A stretch of DNA of 5,458 nucleotides from Myxococcales bacterium (GCA_013298325.1 JAAFHJ010000358.1:1-5458); one strand, 5' to 3'. Shown: positions 1 to 5,458, counted from the first letter of the stretch. The notes: a model not told the origin generated them from the sequence alone. A program made the numbers and translations.

Positions 1-135
1 AGCGCGTTCGGTGCGTTCTGCACGGACTTCGCGGGCCGGTGCCGGAGCGCGTTCGGTGCGTTCTGCACGGACTTCGCGGGCCGGTGCCGGAGCGCGTTCG
101 GTGCGTTCTGCACGGACTTCGCGGGCGGGCGCCGG
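1..135 (-). repeat. 45-bp tandem repeat, at least three units, in the helicase tail
   Basis: Three head-to-tail 45-bp units occupy 1-45, 46-90 and 91-135. The first two are identical. The third differs at two bases (127 and 130), both silent. Each unit encodes the 15 residues PAPAREVRAERTERA on the minus strand (helicase residues 457-471, 472-486, 487-501). The array reaches the window edge, so the full copy number is unknown. The product is rich in Arg, Glu, Pro and Ala and is probably disordered. Basic low-complexity tails on DEAD-box helicases often bind RNA non-specifically; that role is inferred here. Confidence 0.95.
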
Positions 136-1503
136 GTTCTTTGCGCGGCGCGCGTCGGCCGCCGCCTCTTTCGCCTTGTCTTCTTTGTCGCCGAGGTGGG
201 TACGAATGCACGCTGCGATGATCCGCTCGGCGTTTTCGTGACTGAGCAGGCGACGCGCGATGGCGAGGTCCTCCTCATCGACCACCTTGTTACCGAACAT
301 GTCGGCAAAAAGCTGAACGACATCCAACTCATGGCGCGTCTTGAGTTCCGCCGACGACGGCAGGTGCTTCTCGACCGGCTTCAGCTTGTAGGTCAGCCGG
401 AGCAGGTACAAGTTGCCAATATCCTTCGGCTCCACGAGGCTGATCGCCGTGCCGGTCTTCCCCGCGCGGCCGGTGCGACCGGTGCGGTGCACGTAGTTTT
501 CCAGGCTTTCCGGGAAATCATGATTGATGACGTGCGTCAGATGGCTGATGTCGATCCCACGTGCGGCGACGTCGGTCGCGACGAGAAAGCGGACTTTCCC
601 TTCGCGGGTAGCTGCCATGACGCGCTCGCGCTCTTTCTGCTCGAGGTCGCCATTCAGCCAATCGGCATCGTAGCCGTTGCGCTTCAGGACCTCGGCAACG
701 CGCTCGGTCTCGTGCTTGGTATTGCAGAATACAATCGCACTTTCCGGGTTCTCAATCTCAAGAACCTTCACGAGCGCGCCGCACTTGTCCCCCTGGATCG
801 GGTAGACGTAGTGGGCGATCTGCAGCGCGCCTACCTGGTCCGAGGACAGGGTGACAAACTCGGGATCCTTGAGCTGGCTGGTCGCCATACGCTCAATATC
901 CGGCGGGATCGTCGCGCTGAAGAAGAGCCCCTGGCGCTCCTTCGGGAGGCGCTCGACGATCGCGTGGAGCTCCTTCGCAAAGCCCATCGAAAGCATCTCG
1001 TCGGCTTCGTCGAGGACGAAGATCTTCACGAGCTTAGGGTCGAGCGTGCCGCGGCGGAGGTGATCGAGGACGCGACCGGGTGTGCCACAGACGATCTGGG
1101 TCCCCCCTTCGAGGGCCTCGATCTGGGCGCCCATCGGCGCGCCACCGTAGATGGCCGTAATCGAGAGCTTTTTGTACTTCCCGAGGGCGCCGAGCTCGCG
1201 GGCGACCTGGAGGGCGAGTTCGCGGGTCGGGACGAGAATGAGAGCTTGGACGCCCTTCTTCTTCGGGTCGACGAGGGAGTCGACGATCGGGAGGCCGAAA
1301 GCGGCCGTCTTCCCGGTCCCGGTTCGTGCCTGGACGACGAGGTTCTTTCCGGCGGAAGCCGGAGCAAAAACGGCAATTTGGACCGGCGTCGGTCGGGCGA
1401 ATCCGAGTTCGTCGAGGGCGCGGCGGACGTCCGCGCTGAGGGGGATCGCGTCGAAGGTGACGGCGGCGTCGAGGTCGGCCGCGAGGGCATTCGTTTCGGT
1501 CAT
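1..1503 (-). CDS. DEAD-box ATP-dependent RNA helicase, C-terminus cut by window edge
   Basis: An ATP-dependent RNA helicase that would unwind short RNA duplexes in the cytoplasm, for example in ribosome assembly, mRNA turnover or cold adaptation. 501 codons are visible with no stop. All core motifs are present: upstream F17 and Q motif with GFARPTPVQ (34-42), motif I ARTGTGKT (59-66), Ia PTRELALQ (92-99), TPGR (141-144), motif II DEAD (165-168), III SAT (196-198), IV IVFCNTK (257-263), V ATDVAARGID (309-318) and VI HRTGRTGR (339-346). After the two RecA-like domains comes a helical segment (about 385-455), then a repetitive charged tail from residue 457. I see no DbpA-type RNA-binding domain before the tail. 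The ATG at 1503 is chosen because it lies just upstream of the conserved F17/Q-motif region; no clear Shine-Dalgarno precedes it. It lies behind a terminator, so it probably has its own promoter in 1504-1654. The family is certain; the subfamily (DeaD/CshA/RhlE-like) is not, so no symbol is given. Confidence 0.97.
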   Translation of the reverse strand, partial: MTETNALAADLDAAVTFDAIPLSADVRRALDELGFARPTPVQIAVFAPASAGKNLVVQARTGTGKTAAFGLPIVDSLVDPKKKGVQALILVPTRELALQVARELGALGKYKKLSITAIYGGAPMGAQIEALEGGTQIVCGTPGRVLDHLRRGTLDPKLVKIFVLDEADEMLSMGFAKELHAIVERLPKERQGLFFSATIPPDIERMATSQLKDPEFVTLSSDQVGALQIAHYVYPIQGDKCGALVKVLEIENPESAIVFCNTKHETERVAEVLKRNGYDADWLNGDLEQKERERVMAATREGKVRFLVATDVAARGIDISHLTHVINHDFPESLENYVHRTGRTGRAGKTGTAISLVEPKDIGNLYLLRLTYKLKPVEKHLPSSAELKTRHELDVVQLFADMFGNKVVDEEDLAIARRLLSHENAERIIAACIRTHLGDKEDKAKEAAADARRAKNPAPAREVRAERTERAPAPAREVRAERTERAPAPAREVRAERTERA

Positions 1504-1654
1504 GGATCGGTCCGGCGCGTCGGCGCTCGGTCTCTTCAGGTGTCGGTTCGTCGCGTCGGCGGCGAGGGGCGCGGCGTGCGTTCGCGGAGGGCGAGTCGGT
1601 CGACCGGCGGGGATTTCCTGGCCGGCGGAAGGTCGGCGTCAGGGTCAGCTACAG

Positions 1655-1693
1655 AAAAGCCCCTTCCGTCAGCGCGTCGGCCGGCGAAGGGGC
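1655..1693 (-). terminator. Intrinsic terminator after the membrane-protein gene
   Basis: On the minus strand a perfect 8-bp stem, GCCCCTTC (1693-1686) with GAAGGGGC (1666-1659), encloses a 19-base GC-rich loop that could pair further, and is followed directly by TTTT (1658-1655). The stem begins 11 bases after the TAG stop of the upstream gene. The plus-strand side has no T-run, so it should act in one direction only. It separates the upstream three-gene unit from the helicase gene. Confidence 0.8.
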
Positions 1694-1704
1694 GGTTGGA
1701 GATG

Positions 1705-2280
1705 CTAAGGTGCTGGAATTTCTCGAGATACTGCGTCGCGCAGCTCCGAGAGAGGGAATGCGGATGCCCGATCTGCGGCGAGGAGTTGGCCCGATGCGAG
1801 GCGGGCGAGGACGAGTTCTGCGCGGGAGCCGCGCGGGGTGTTTCGGCAGGTTGTCGCAACCGCCGCTTGTGTGGCGGCGTGTGGGGCGAGTGCCGCACGA
1901 TAGCGTTCAGCTAACCCATCGGTATCGTGGGCTTTTTCTTCAGCACGGCGAAGGGCTGGATCCGTCGACGCATTCGCGTGGGCGCTGTTCCAAGCCCCTT
2001 CGAGGGCCGTGCGATAGTCAAAGAGGGCCTTTGCGCAGGCGGGACCGACGGTCTCCGCAGTCGCGGCCCCCTTCGCGCCTTCGCCGAGCGCGAAGGTCGC
2101 CACCGTGATCTGCCACACACTCGAAACGACGACCCACGTCGCGACCGCGAGGTAGGCGCCGTTAAGGATACGACGCCCGACCCGTACGCGACGGAGTGCG
2201 GCCTGGGACTTCACGTTGGTCGGCGTGTAGCACGATTTATCCGCGTCGTCGATTTCCGTTTTCCGATTGCCCAAGTTCAC
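1705..2280 (-). CDS. Single-pass membrane protein of unknown function
   Basis: I do not recognise a family. The 191-residue product has a polar N-terminus, a basic patch (R30, R31, R33, R36, R37), one hydrophobic segment at about residues 42-65 (AYLAVATWVVVSSVWQITVA), and then an Ala-rich, mainly helical domain to residue 191. By the positive-inside rule the N-terminus is cytoplasmic and the C-terminal domain lies outside the inner membrane. C82 and C145 in that domain could form a disulfide. The start is GTG at 2280, 3 bases after the stop of the upstream acyltransferase, with no good Shine-Dalgarno, which suggests translational coupling. A GTG at 2214 (residue 23) is a possible alternative and keeps the membrane segment. 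The gene ends in TAG just before an intrinsic terminator, so it is probably the last gene of its operon. An envelope role is inferred from topology only. Confidence 0.72.
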   Translation of the reverse strand: MNLGNRKTEIDDADKSCYTPTNVKSQAALRRVRVGRRILNGAYLAVATWVVVSSVWQITVATFALGEGAKGAATAETVGPACAKALFDYRTALEGAWNSAHANASTDPALRRAEEKAHDTDGLAERYRAALAPHAATQAAVATTCRNTPRGSRAELVLARLASGQLLAADRASAFPLSELRDAVSREIPAP

Positions 2281-2283
2281 CCG

Positions 2284-3528
2284 TCACGTGCAATTCGCGG
2301 GCGCGGAGTCCTCCGCAAACGCGTCGCCTGCTTGGCGGTAGAGATCTCCGGGAAAATCGGGTCGTAGGCGACCATCCTCTCGGAGGAGAGCTTCGATTGA
2401 TTCGCGTTCACGAGCGAAAAAATCATCTACGGCGGTGTCGAGGCCTTGGTTCGAAAAAAGGTGCGCGGAGCGCGTAATCCGTGGATAAAAGCCGCGAACG
2501 CGCTTGTGCTCGCCGCCAGCACCCGGGGAAAACCAGCGCCACTTGTTCGCAATACACTCCTCAATGCCGTGATAGTAACAGACATTGAAGTGCAAAAAGG
2601 GGAGCTGTTCGTCGGCCCCCCAGTAGCGGCCCCAAAGCGTGTCTCCGCCCTGGACGTTCAACGCTCCGGCAATTCGCTTTCCGTTCCGCTCGGCGACGAC
2701 CGGTCGAAGGCGGTGGGCAAACGTCGCGGCGACCGTCCCAAAAAATGCGCGGTTGAGGTAACGGCGGCCCCAAAGAAATTGGTCGACGGTGCTCGTGTAG
2801 AAGCGAAAGAGGTCGTCGACCACCGCCGGCTGGGCGAGCTCGTCGGCGTCAAGTGTGCGGACAGAAACGCCATCGATCTCAAGCTGTTTCCGCTCACGTC
2901 TTACCTGGGTGCGCTTCTTCGTCGGGAGGATGCTGAGGAAGTCCTCGAAATCTCGAAAGTTTTCGTTCTGAAACTGGTACTGGACGCTGAACCGCTCGCG
3001 GAACCCGGCGCTCTGCGCGGTGGCGCTTTCAATGCTGGGCGGAAAGAGGACGTGAGCGCTCGAAAGTCCAAGTTCTTCAGTGACTTCTGCGACACCTTGG
3101 AAGAAGGTTCTCAGTAGGTCGTCGCGGCCTCTTCCAGAGATCTCTGGCGCGATCAGGACGCGCGTCCCCGTCGCTGGCGTGAACGGGACGAAGAGGACGA
3201 GCTTTGGGTAGTAGCGAACGCCCAGCCGCGGGGCGGCGTTGGCGATGGCGTGGTCGAAGATGAACTCGCCTTCGCTGTTTGTTTTCAGGTAGGCGGGGGC
3301 GGCGGCGACCAGCTTTTTCTCCGGGCCGCTCGTATCCCAAAGCGTGAGGTGGAAGGCGCGTGGACGCTCCCGCGCGTCACGCCCACGGTCGTCCGTGGTC
3401 GCCACACAGCCGCTCGTCTCAAGCGCCGAAAGCCAGGCATGCTCGAGAAATGGGGCGCCGTCCGGCACCAGTGCGTTCCAGGTTTCCGAAGGAATTTCAG
3501 CGATCGAAGCGAGCGTCCGGAGCTCCAT
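2284..3528 (-). CDS. FemAB/GNAT-like N-acyltransferase (COG3146/DUF482 type)
   Basis: A 414-residue protein with the full landmark series I associate with the COG3146 'predicted N-acyltransferase' (FemAB-like, DUF482) family. These are an N-terminal PFLEHAWLSALETSGCV (26-42), AAPAYLKTNSEGEFIFDHA (76-94), YYPKLVLFVPFTPATGTRVL (106-125), a basic central region containing KKRTQVRRERKQLE, GRYWG (300-304), LHFNVCYYHGIEECI (312-326), and GEHKRVRGFYPRITRSAHL (339-357). Length is normal for the family and there is no signal peptide or membrane segment, so it should be cytoplasmic. Family members have a double-GNAT fold and are often labelled as peptidoglycan-related, but the true acyl donor and acceptor are not established. 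The ATG at 3528 has a purine-rich site (GGAAGAGAGG on the minus strand, 3542-3533) 4 bases upstream. It lies 72 bp after one gene and 3 bp before the next, so it is probably the middle gene of an operon. Confidence 0.92.
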   Translation of the reverse strand: MELRTLASIAEIPSETWNALVPDGAPFLEHAWLSALETSGCVATTDDRGRDARERPRAFHLTLWDTSGPEKKLVAAAPAYLKTNSEGEFIFDHAIANAAPRLGVRYYPKLVLFVPFTPATGTRVLIAPEISGRGRDDLLRTFFQGVAEVTEELGLSSAHVLFPPSIESATAQSAGFRERFSVQYQFQNENFRDFEDFLSILPTKKRTQVRRERKQLEIDGVSVRTLDADELAQPAVVDDLFRFYTSTVDQFLWGRRYLNRAFFGTVAATFAHRLRPVVAERNGKRIAGALNVQGGDTLWGRYWGADEQLPFLHFNVCYYHGIEECIANKWRWFSPGAGGEHKRVRGFYPRITRSAHLFSNQGLDTAVDDFFARERESIEALLREDGRLRPDFPGDLYRQAGDAFAEDSAPANCT

Positions 3529-3532
3529 GGGG

Positions 3533-3542
3533 CCTCTCTTCC
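3533..3542 (-). promoter_or_regulatory. Ribosome binding site of the acyltransferase gene
   Basis: The minus strand reads GGAAGAGAGG, ending 4 bases before the ATG at 3528. It supports this start over alternatives further inside. It is the clearest ribosome binding site among the minus-strand genes here. Confidence 0.6.
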
Positions 3543-3600
3543 GTCGGTGCCGTCGAAGTTCCCCGTGTCGTCAAACCTGCGCCACGCATCCCAGCTAGTC

Positions 3601-4182
3601 TTACGCGTCTTTCCGCACGAGCACGAACCAGGCGTCCATGAAAGCGCCCTTTTTGAAAGCCCGACCAATCGCGACATGCTCGGAAATTCCGCGCATATAA
3701 TCAATCATGCCTTCATAGACCAACGAGCCGAGCCGGGCGCTGTTCGGCAGGACAGGGGGCCACCCACTCGGCGTCTTCGTCGGGAGGCGCTTCGCGTAGT
3801 CGATGGCGATTTCCCCCTCGTTTTCCCCGGAGCGGACTTCAAAGTAGCCGGGACCGGTTACCCACCCCATGTCCTGGTGGTTGTACCCGTAGAGGGTCGC
3901 GTCCTCGTCCTCCGAGCGAAAGAAGCGCTTTTGAAACTGATTGAACGCGAAGAGCGTGTTCCGCCCGTCGTGAATGACCTCTTTCATGGTTTCGACGCCG
4001 CTCGGAACGAAATGCTCCAGCGTGAGCGGTCGATGCCCCTTTGCCGCTTCGAAGAGGAGCGCCTGCTCCTTCTTGCTCCACGTTCCGACGGTATGGACGC
4101 GCCCCTCGTGGCCGAGTTCGTCAAGAACACGCGCGATTTGCTCGAGATTCGGTTCGGGGTCGACGAGAACGGTGACGTCCAT
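3601..4182 (-). CDS. Conserved-looking soluble protein of unknown function
   Basis: A 193-residue protein with no signal peptide, membrane span or motif I can assign. The N-terminal third is helical (about 12-50). It is followed by a stretch rich in His and aromatic residues: LEHFVP (55-60), VIHDGRNTLFAFNQFQKRFF (69-88), YGYNHQDMGWVTGPGYFEV (98-116), IDYAKRLP (127-134), GWPPVLPNSARLGSLVYEGM (140-159) and ISEHVAIGRA (166-175). The density of Trp, Tyr, His and Gly-Pro looks like a constrained folded domain rather than chance coding. The ATG at 4182 is preferred because an extension to a TTG at 4293 adds only an Arg-rich, non-conserved-looking 37 residues. No good Shine-Dalgarno is placed for 4182; a GGGAGG lies too far upstream. 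It is the likely first gene of the minus-strand operon with the acyltransferase and the membrane protein. I cannot assign an enzymatic activity. Confidence 0.8.
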   Translation of the reverse strand: MDVTVLVDPEPNLEQIARVLDELGHEGRVHTVGTWSKKEQALLFEAAKGHRPLTLEHFVPSGVETMKEVIHDGRNTLFAFNQFQKRFFRSEDEDATLYGYNHQDMGWVTGPGYFEVRSGENEGEIAIDYAKRLPTKTPSGWPPVLPNSARLGSLVYEGMIDYMRGISEHVAIGRAFKKGAFMDAWFVLVRKDA

Positions 4183-4346
4183 GGGCGCGCTGCTAACAAA
4201 CCTCCCGCCGCGCGGCCACCGAAACCCTTCGCTGGCACGCCGACGCGGGAAGTTGGCCTCCCACTCGGGGGAGGAATATCCTTCTTCCTCCAACGTCCTA
4301 GCGGGTCGGGCTTTCCGCTACCGTCCTGCCGCCTCCGAGGTTTGTG
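4183..4346 (+). other. Divergent intergenic region with a small hairpin
   Basis: This 164-bp gap separates the starts of two divergent genes and should hold promoters for both. The only clear element is an inverted repeat at 4257-4274, CCTCCC with GGGAGG around a 6-base loop. No convincing -35/-10 pair could be picked by eye on either strand. The strand is given as plus only because the region has no polarity. Confidence 0.45.
4337..4340 (+). promoter_or_regulatory. Ribosome binding site that decides the lipoprotein start
   Basis: GAGG lies 6 bases before the ATG at 4347 but only 3 bases before the preceding in-frame GTG at 4344. The spacing favours ATG 4347 as the true start. Confidence 0.55.
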
Positions 4347-4916
4347 ATGCTCCGTCAAATGTTCAAGCAAAATTCGCTTCTTGCCGCTACTCTCGCGGCT
4401 TCCTTCGCCGTCGGTTGCGGCGGAAGCGGCGCAAAAGCGACCGACACGAAGACGCCCGCCACCTTTCGAAACGGATCGACGGGCTCGGAGACGGTGGCAG
4501 GGGCGACGAAGGCGGCACCAGGCCCTGGAATCATTAGCGGAAATCTCCACGTCGACGACGAGATCGCCCGTGCGTGCGGTCTGACGCAGACGGAAACGAA
4601 ATCGAGCTTCGACTTCGATTCGTCGCAAATTGGCGACGAAGACCGAACGCTTCTCGCGGCGGTGGCGCGATGTCTCGTTGAGGGGGCGCTCCGTGGGCGC
4701 GGTGTGGCGCTGGTCGGTCGTGCCGATCCTCGCGGCGAGGAGGAATACAATCTCTCGTTGGGCGAAGCGCGGGCGACGGCGGTCCGGCGCTATCTGAAGG
4801 ACTTGGGCGTCCAAGAGGAGCGCCTTCGCGCCACTTCCCGCGGCAAGATCGATGCGACCGGTACCGACGAAGCGGGCTGGGCGAAGGATCGACGCGTCGA
4901 TATCCAGCTGCTTTGA
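4347..4916 (+). CDS. OmpA/Pal-family peptidoglycan-binding lipoprotein
   Basis: A 189-residue envelope lipoprotein that should anchor an outer-membrane lipid tail to peptidoglycan. The N-terminus has a basic start (R3, K7), a hydrophobic core (about 10-22) and a lipobox AVGC with the lipidated Cys at 24. A flexible Ser/Thr/Gly/Ala linker follows (about 25-65). The OmpA-like domain spans about 80-189: FDFDSSQI (88-95), LVGRADPRGEEEYNLSLGEARA (122-143), V..YLKDLGV (146-155), SRGK (164-167) and DRRVDI (181-186). D127 and R142 fit the positions known in OmpA/Pal proteins to contact the diaminopimelate of peptidoglycan. C77 and C109 flank the first strand of the domain and could pair. An Arg replaces the common His of 'GHAD'. 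The ATG at 4347 is preferred over GTG 4344 by ribosome-site spacing. It is followed by a terminator, so it is probably monocistronic. It could be a Pal paralogue, but no tol genes are in view, so no symbol is given. Confidence 0.93.
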   Translation: MLRQMFKQNSLLAATLAASFAVGCGGSGAKATDTKTPATFRNGSTGSETVAGATKAAPGPGIISGNLHVDDEIARACGLTQTETKSSFDFDSSQIGDEDRTLLAAVARCLVEGALRGRGVALVGRADPRGEEEYNLSLGEARATAVRRYLKDLGVQEERLRATSRGKIDATGTDEAGWAKDRRVDIQLL

Positions 4917-4959
4917 AGAGCTGCGCACTCAAAACTGCGTGAATTTGGCCGAACCGTTG

Positions 4960-4988
4960 GAGCCGTGGATTTCTTCCGCGGCTCTTTT
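4960..4988 (+). terminator. Intrinsic terminator of the OmpA-domain lipoprotein gene
   Basis: A 9-bp stem, GAGCCGTGG (4960-4968) with CCGCGGCTC (4976-4984), contains one G-T wobble and a 7-base loop. It is followed by TTTT (4985-4988) and a further T-rich stretch. It begins 43 bases after the TGA stop at 4914-4916. Stem strength and the T-run make this a good Rho-independent terminator, and it separates the lipoprotein gene from the next gene. Confidence 0.87.
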
Positions 4989-5118
4989 GATTTCCTGCGT
5001 GGCACGAGCCGTCCGCTCAGGTAGATTCCACGCTCGGGCTTCCTGTTTCTGGCGTTTCGCGCATCGCGCGTTCACCTTGAACTGCCCGCAAGCCTTCCAC
5101 TTCTGGGCCCTTGCCCCC

Positions 5119-5140
5119 GCTTTCGGTCACTACCGAAGGC
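5119..5140 (+). promoter_or_regulatory. Hairpin upstream of the secreted-protein gene
   Basis: A 9-bp stem, GCTTTCGGT (5119-5127) with ACCGAAGGC (5132-5140), has one G-T wobble and a 4-base loop, CACT. No T-run follows on the plus strand, so it is not an ordinary terminator for that strand. It lies 63 bases before the next start codon, in the likely promoter or leader region. It could be an operator or a leader RNA structure. Confidence 0.4.
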
Positions 5141-5160
5141 CGTCGTGAACTTCACTCGGC
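5139..5160 (+). promoter_or_regulatory. Inverted repeat GTGAA-C-TTCAC upstream of the secreted-protein gene
   Basis: The perfect 11-base palindrome GTGAACTTCAC (5145-5155) is flanked by GCCG (5139-5142) and CGGC (5157-5160), which also pair. This gives a 22-bp imperfect dyad centred on 5150, about 54 bases before the start codon. Its size and symmetry suit a dimeric repressor site. I cannot match it to a named regulator. Confidence 0.4.
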
Positions 5161-5191
5161 GCCCGTCGCAGCTTCGACTAGGCCGTACTTC

Positions 5192-5197
5192 GAGGAG
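5192..5197 (+). promoter_or_regulatory. Strong ribosome binding site of the secreted-protein gene
   Basis: GAGGAG ends 6 bases before the ATG at 5204. It is the best Shine-Dalgarno match in the window and fixes the start of the partial gene. Confidence 0.8.
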
Positions 5198-5203
5198 ATC
5201 TGC

Positions 5204-5458
5204 ATGCGTTCCAAGCAAAATTCCCGCCTTTTGGCCCTTGTCGGTGCCGCCGTTTCGACCTTCGTCCCCGCGCTCGCGTTTGCCGCGCCGACGCTGGTCT
5301 TCAGCGAAACCTGGGACCGGCCCGATACGAGCCAGTGGCGCGCCCTTGCTAACCAAAAAGGGGACTGCGGAAACGAGCCGACGTGCCCCGATGCCGCCGG
5401 AAAGATGCGCAAGATCATCACCGATACGACGGCCAACGTTTGCCAGGGGAAGTTCCTG
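5204..5458 (+). CDS. Exported protein of unknown function, N-terminal part only
   Basis: The first 85 codons of a gene that leaves the window. The product has a clear Sec signal peptide: basic n-region (R2, K4, R8), hydrophobic core (about 9-26) and an AFA-AP cleavage site near residue 27 or 28. The mature protein starts PTLVFSETWDRPDTSQWRA (29-47), then shows C55, C61 and C80 in a stretch rich in polar and small residues. An early 'F-E-W-D-R-P-D-x-S-x-W' pattern is common at the start of secreted jelly-roll (concanavalin A-like) hydrolases and lectins. With so little of the protein visible that is only a suggestion. The three cysteines fit a disulfide-bonded extracytoplasmic protein. The ATG at 5204 has a strong GAGGAG site. 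The gene is separated from the lipoprotein gene by a terminator and probably has its own promoter. Confidence 0.85.
   Translation, partial: MRSKQNSRLLALVGAAVSTFVPALAFAAPTLVFSETWDRPDTSQWRALANQKGDCGNEPTCPDAAGKMRKIITDTTANVCQGKFL

Noticed and set aside
1..135. The tandem repeats as a CRISPR array
   Set aside because: The units are contiguous with no spacers and are translated in frame as part of the helicase.
196..1914. A 572-codon open frame on the plus strand
   Set aside because: It lies opposite the helicase gene, whose minus-strand translation shows every DEAD-box motif. The plus frame is Arg/Gly/Asp-rich with no recognisable domain, as expected for a shadow frame in GC-rich DNA.
4183..4293. 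N-terminal extension of the 193-residue protein to TTG at 4293
   Set aside because: It needs a rare start codon, adds an Arg-rich stretch of low-complexity character, and would use up most of the divergent promoter region.
3250..4347. A 365-codon open frame on the plus strand
   Set aside because: It is antisense to the acyltransferase start and to the whole 193-residue gene, has no ribosome site and has no protein-like pattern.
3984..4928. A 314-codon open frame on the minus strand across the lipoprotein gene
   Set aside because: It overlaps the well-supported OmpA-domain gene, crosses the divergent promoter region and runs into the 193-residue gene in another frame. The product is Arg/Ser-rich and has no domain.
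5077..5105. Possible promoter with TTGAAC as the -35 box
   Set aside because: At 17-bp spacing the would-be -10 box is CTTCTG, which is a poor match. It was not strong enough to annotate.
4852..5148. A 98-codon open frame on the plus strand after the lipoprotein gene
   Set aside because: It starts inside the lipoprotein gene in another frame and runs through the strong terminator. There is no ribosome site and no domain.
5152..5436. A 94-codon open frame on the minus strand opposite the secreted-protein gene
   Set aside because: The plus-strand gene has a strong ribosome site and a textbook signal peptide, so the minus frame is a shadow.

Overview
The window is GC-rich, densely coded DNA from a Gram-negative bacterium. 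Three things suggest a myxobacterium-like deltaproteobacterium (Myxococcota): a lipoprotein with an OmpA/Pal-type peptidoglycan-binding domain whose 'CL..G.L.GR' and 'W..DRRVD' features recall OmpA-family proteins of that group, conserved-looking proteins of no recognised family, and GTG as a start codon. This placement is an inference from sequence style; no rRNA or marker gene is present.

Left part, minus strand (1-4182). Reading 5' to 3' on that strand there are four genes: an unrecognised 193-residue soluble protein (4182-3601); a 414-residue FemAB/GNAT-like N-acyltransferase of the COG3146/DUF482 type (3528-2284); a single-pass membrane protein of unknown function that starts at GTG only 3 bases after the acyltransferase stop (2280-1705), followed at once by a good intrinsic terminator; and a DEAD-box ATP-dependent RNA helicase (1503 to beyond base 1). 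The first three are probably one transcription unit. The helicase is a separate unit and leaves the window inside a charged C-terminal tail made of near-perfect 45-bp tandem repeats.

Right part, plus strand (4347-5458). An OmpA-domain lipoprotein (4347-4916) diverges from the 193-residue gene across a 164-bp intergenic region and ends at a strong intrinsic terminator (4960-4988). After a 287-bp gap holding two abutting inverted repeats, a second exported protein begins at 5204 behind a strong ribosome binding site and runs off the right edge.

The gene content looks like ordinary chromosomal housekeeping and envelope genes. I see no transposase, integrase, CRISPR array, tRNA, rRNA or defence cassette, and no convincing new multi-gene system. 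The points most worth a second look are the helicase repeat tail, the acyltransferase/membrane-protein pair with the 193-residue gene upstream, and the inverted repeats upstream of the secreted protein.
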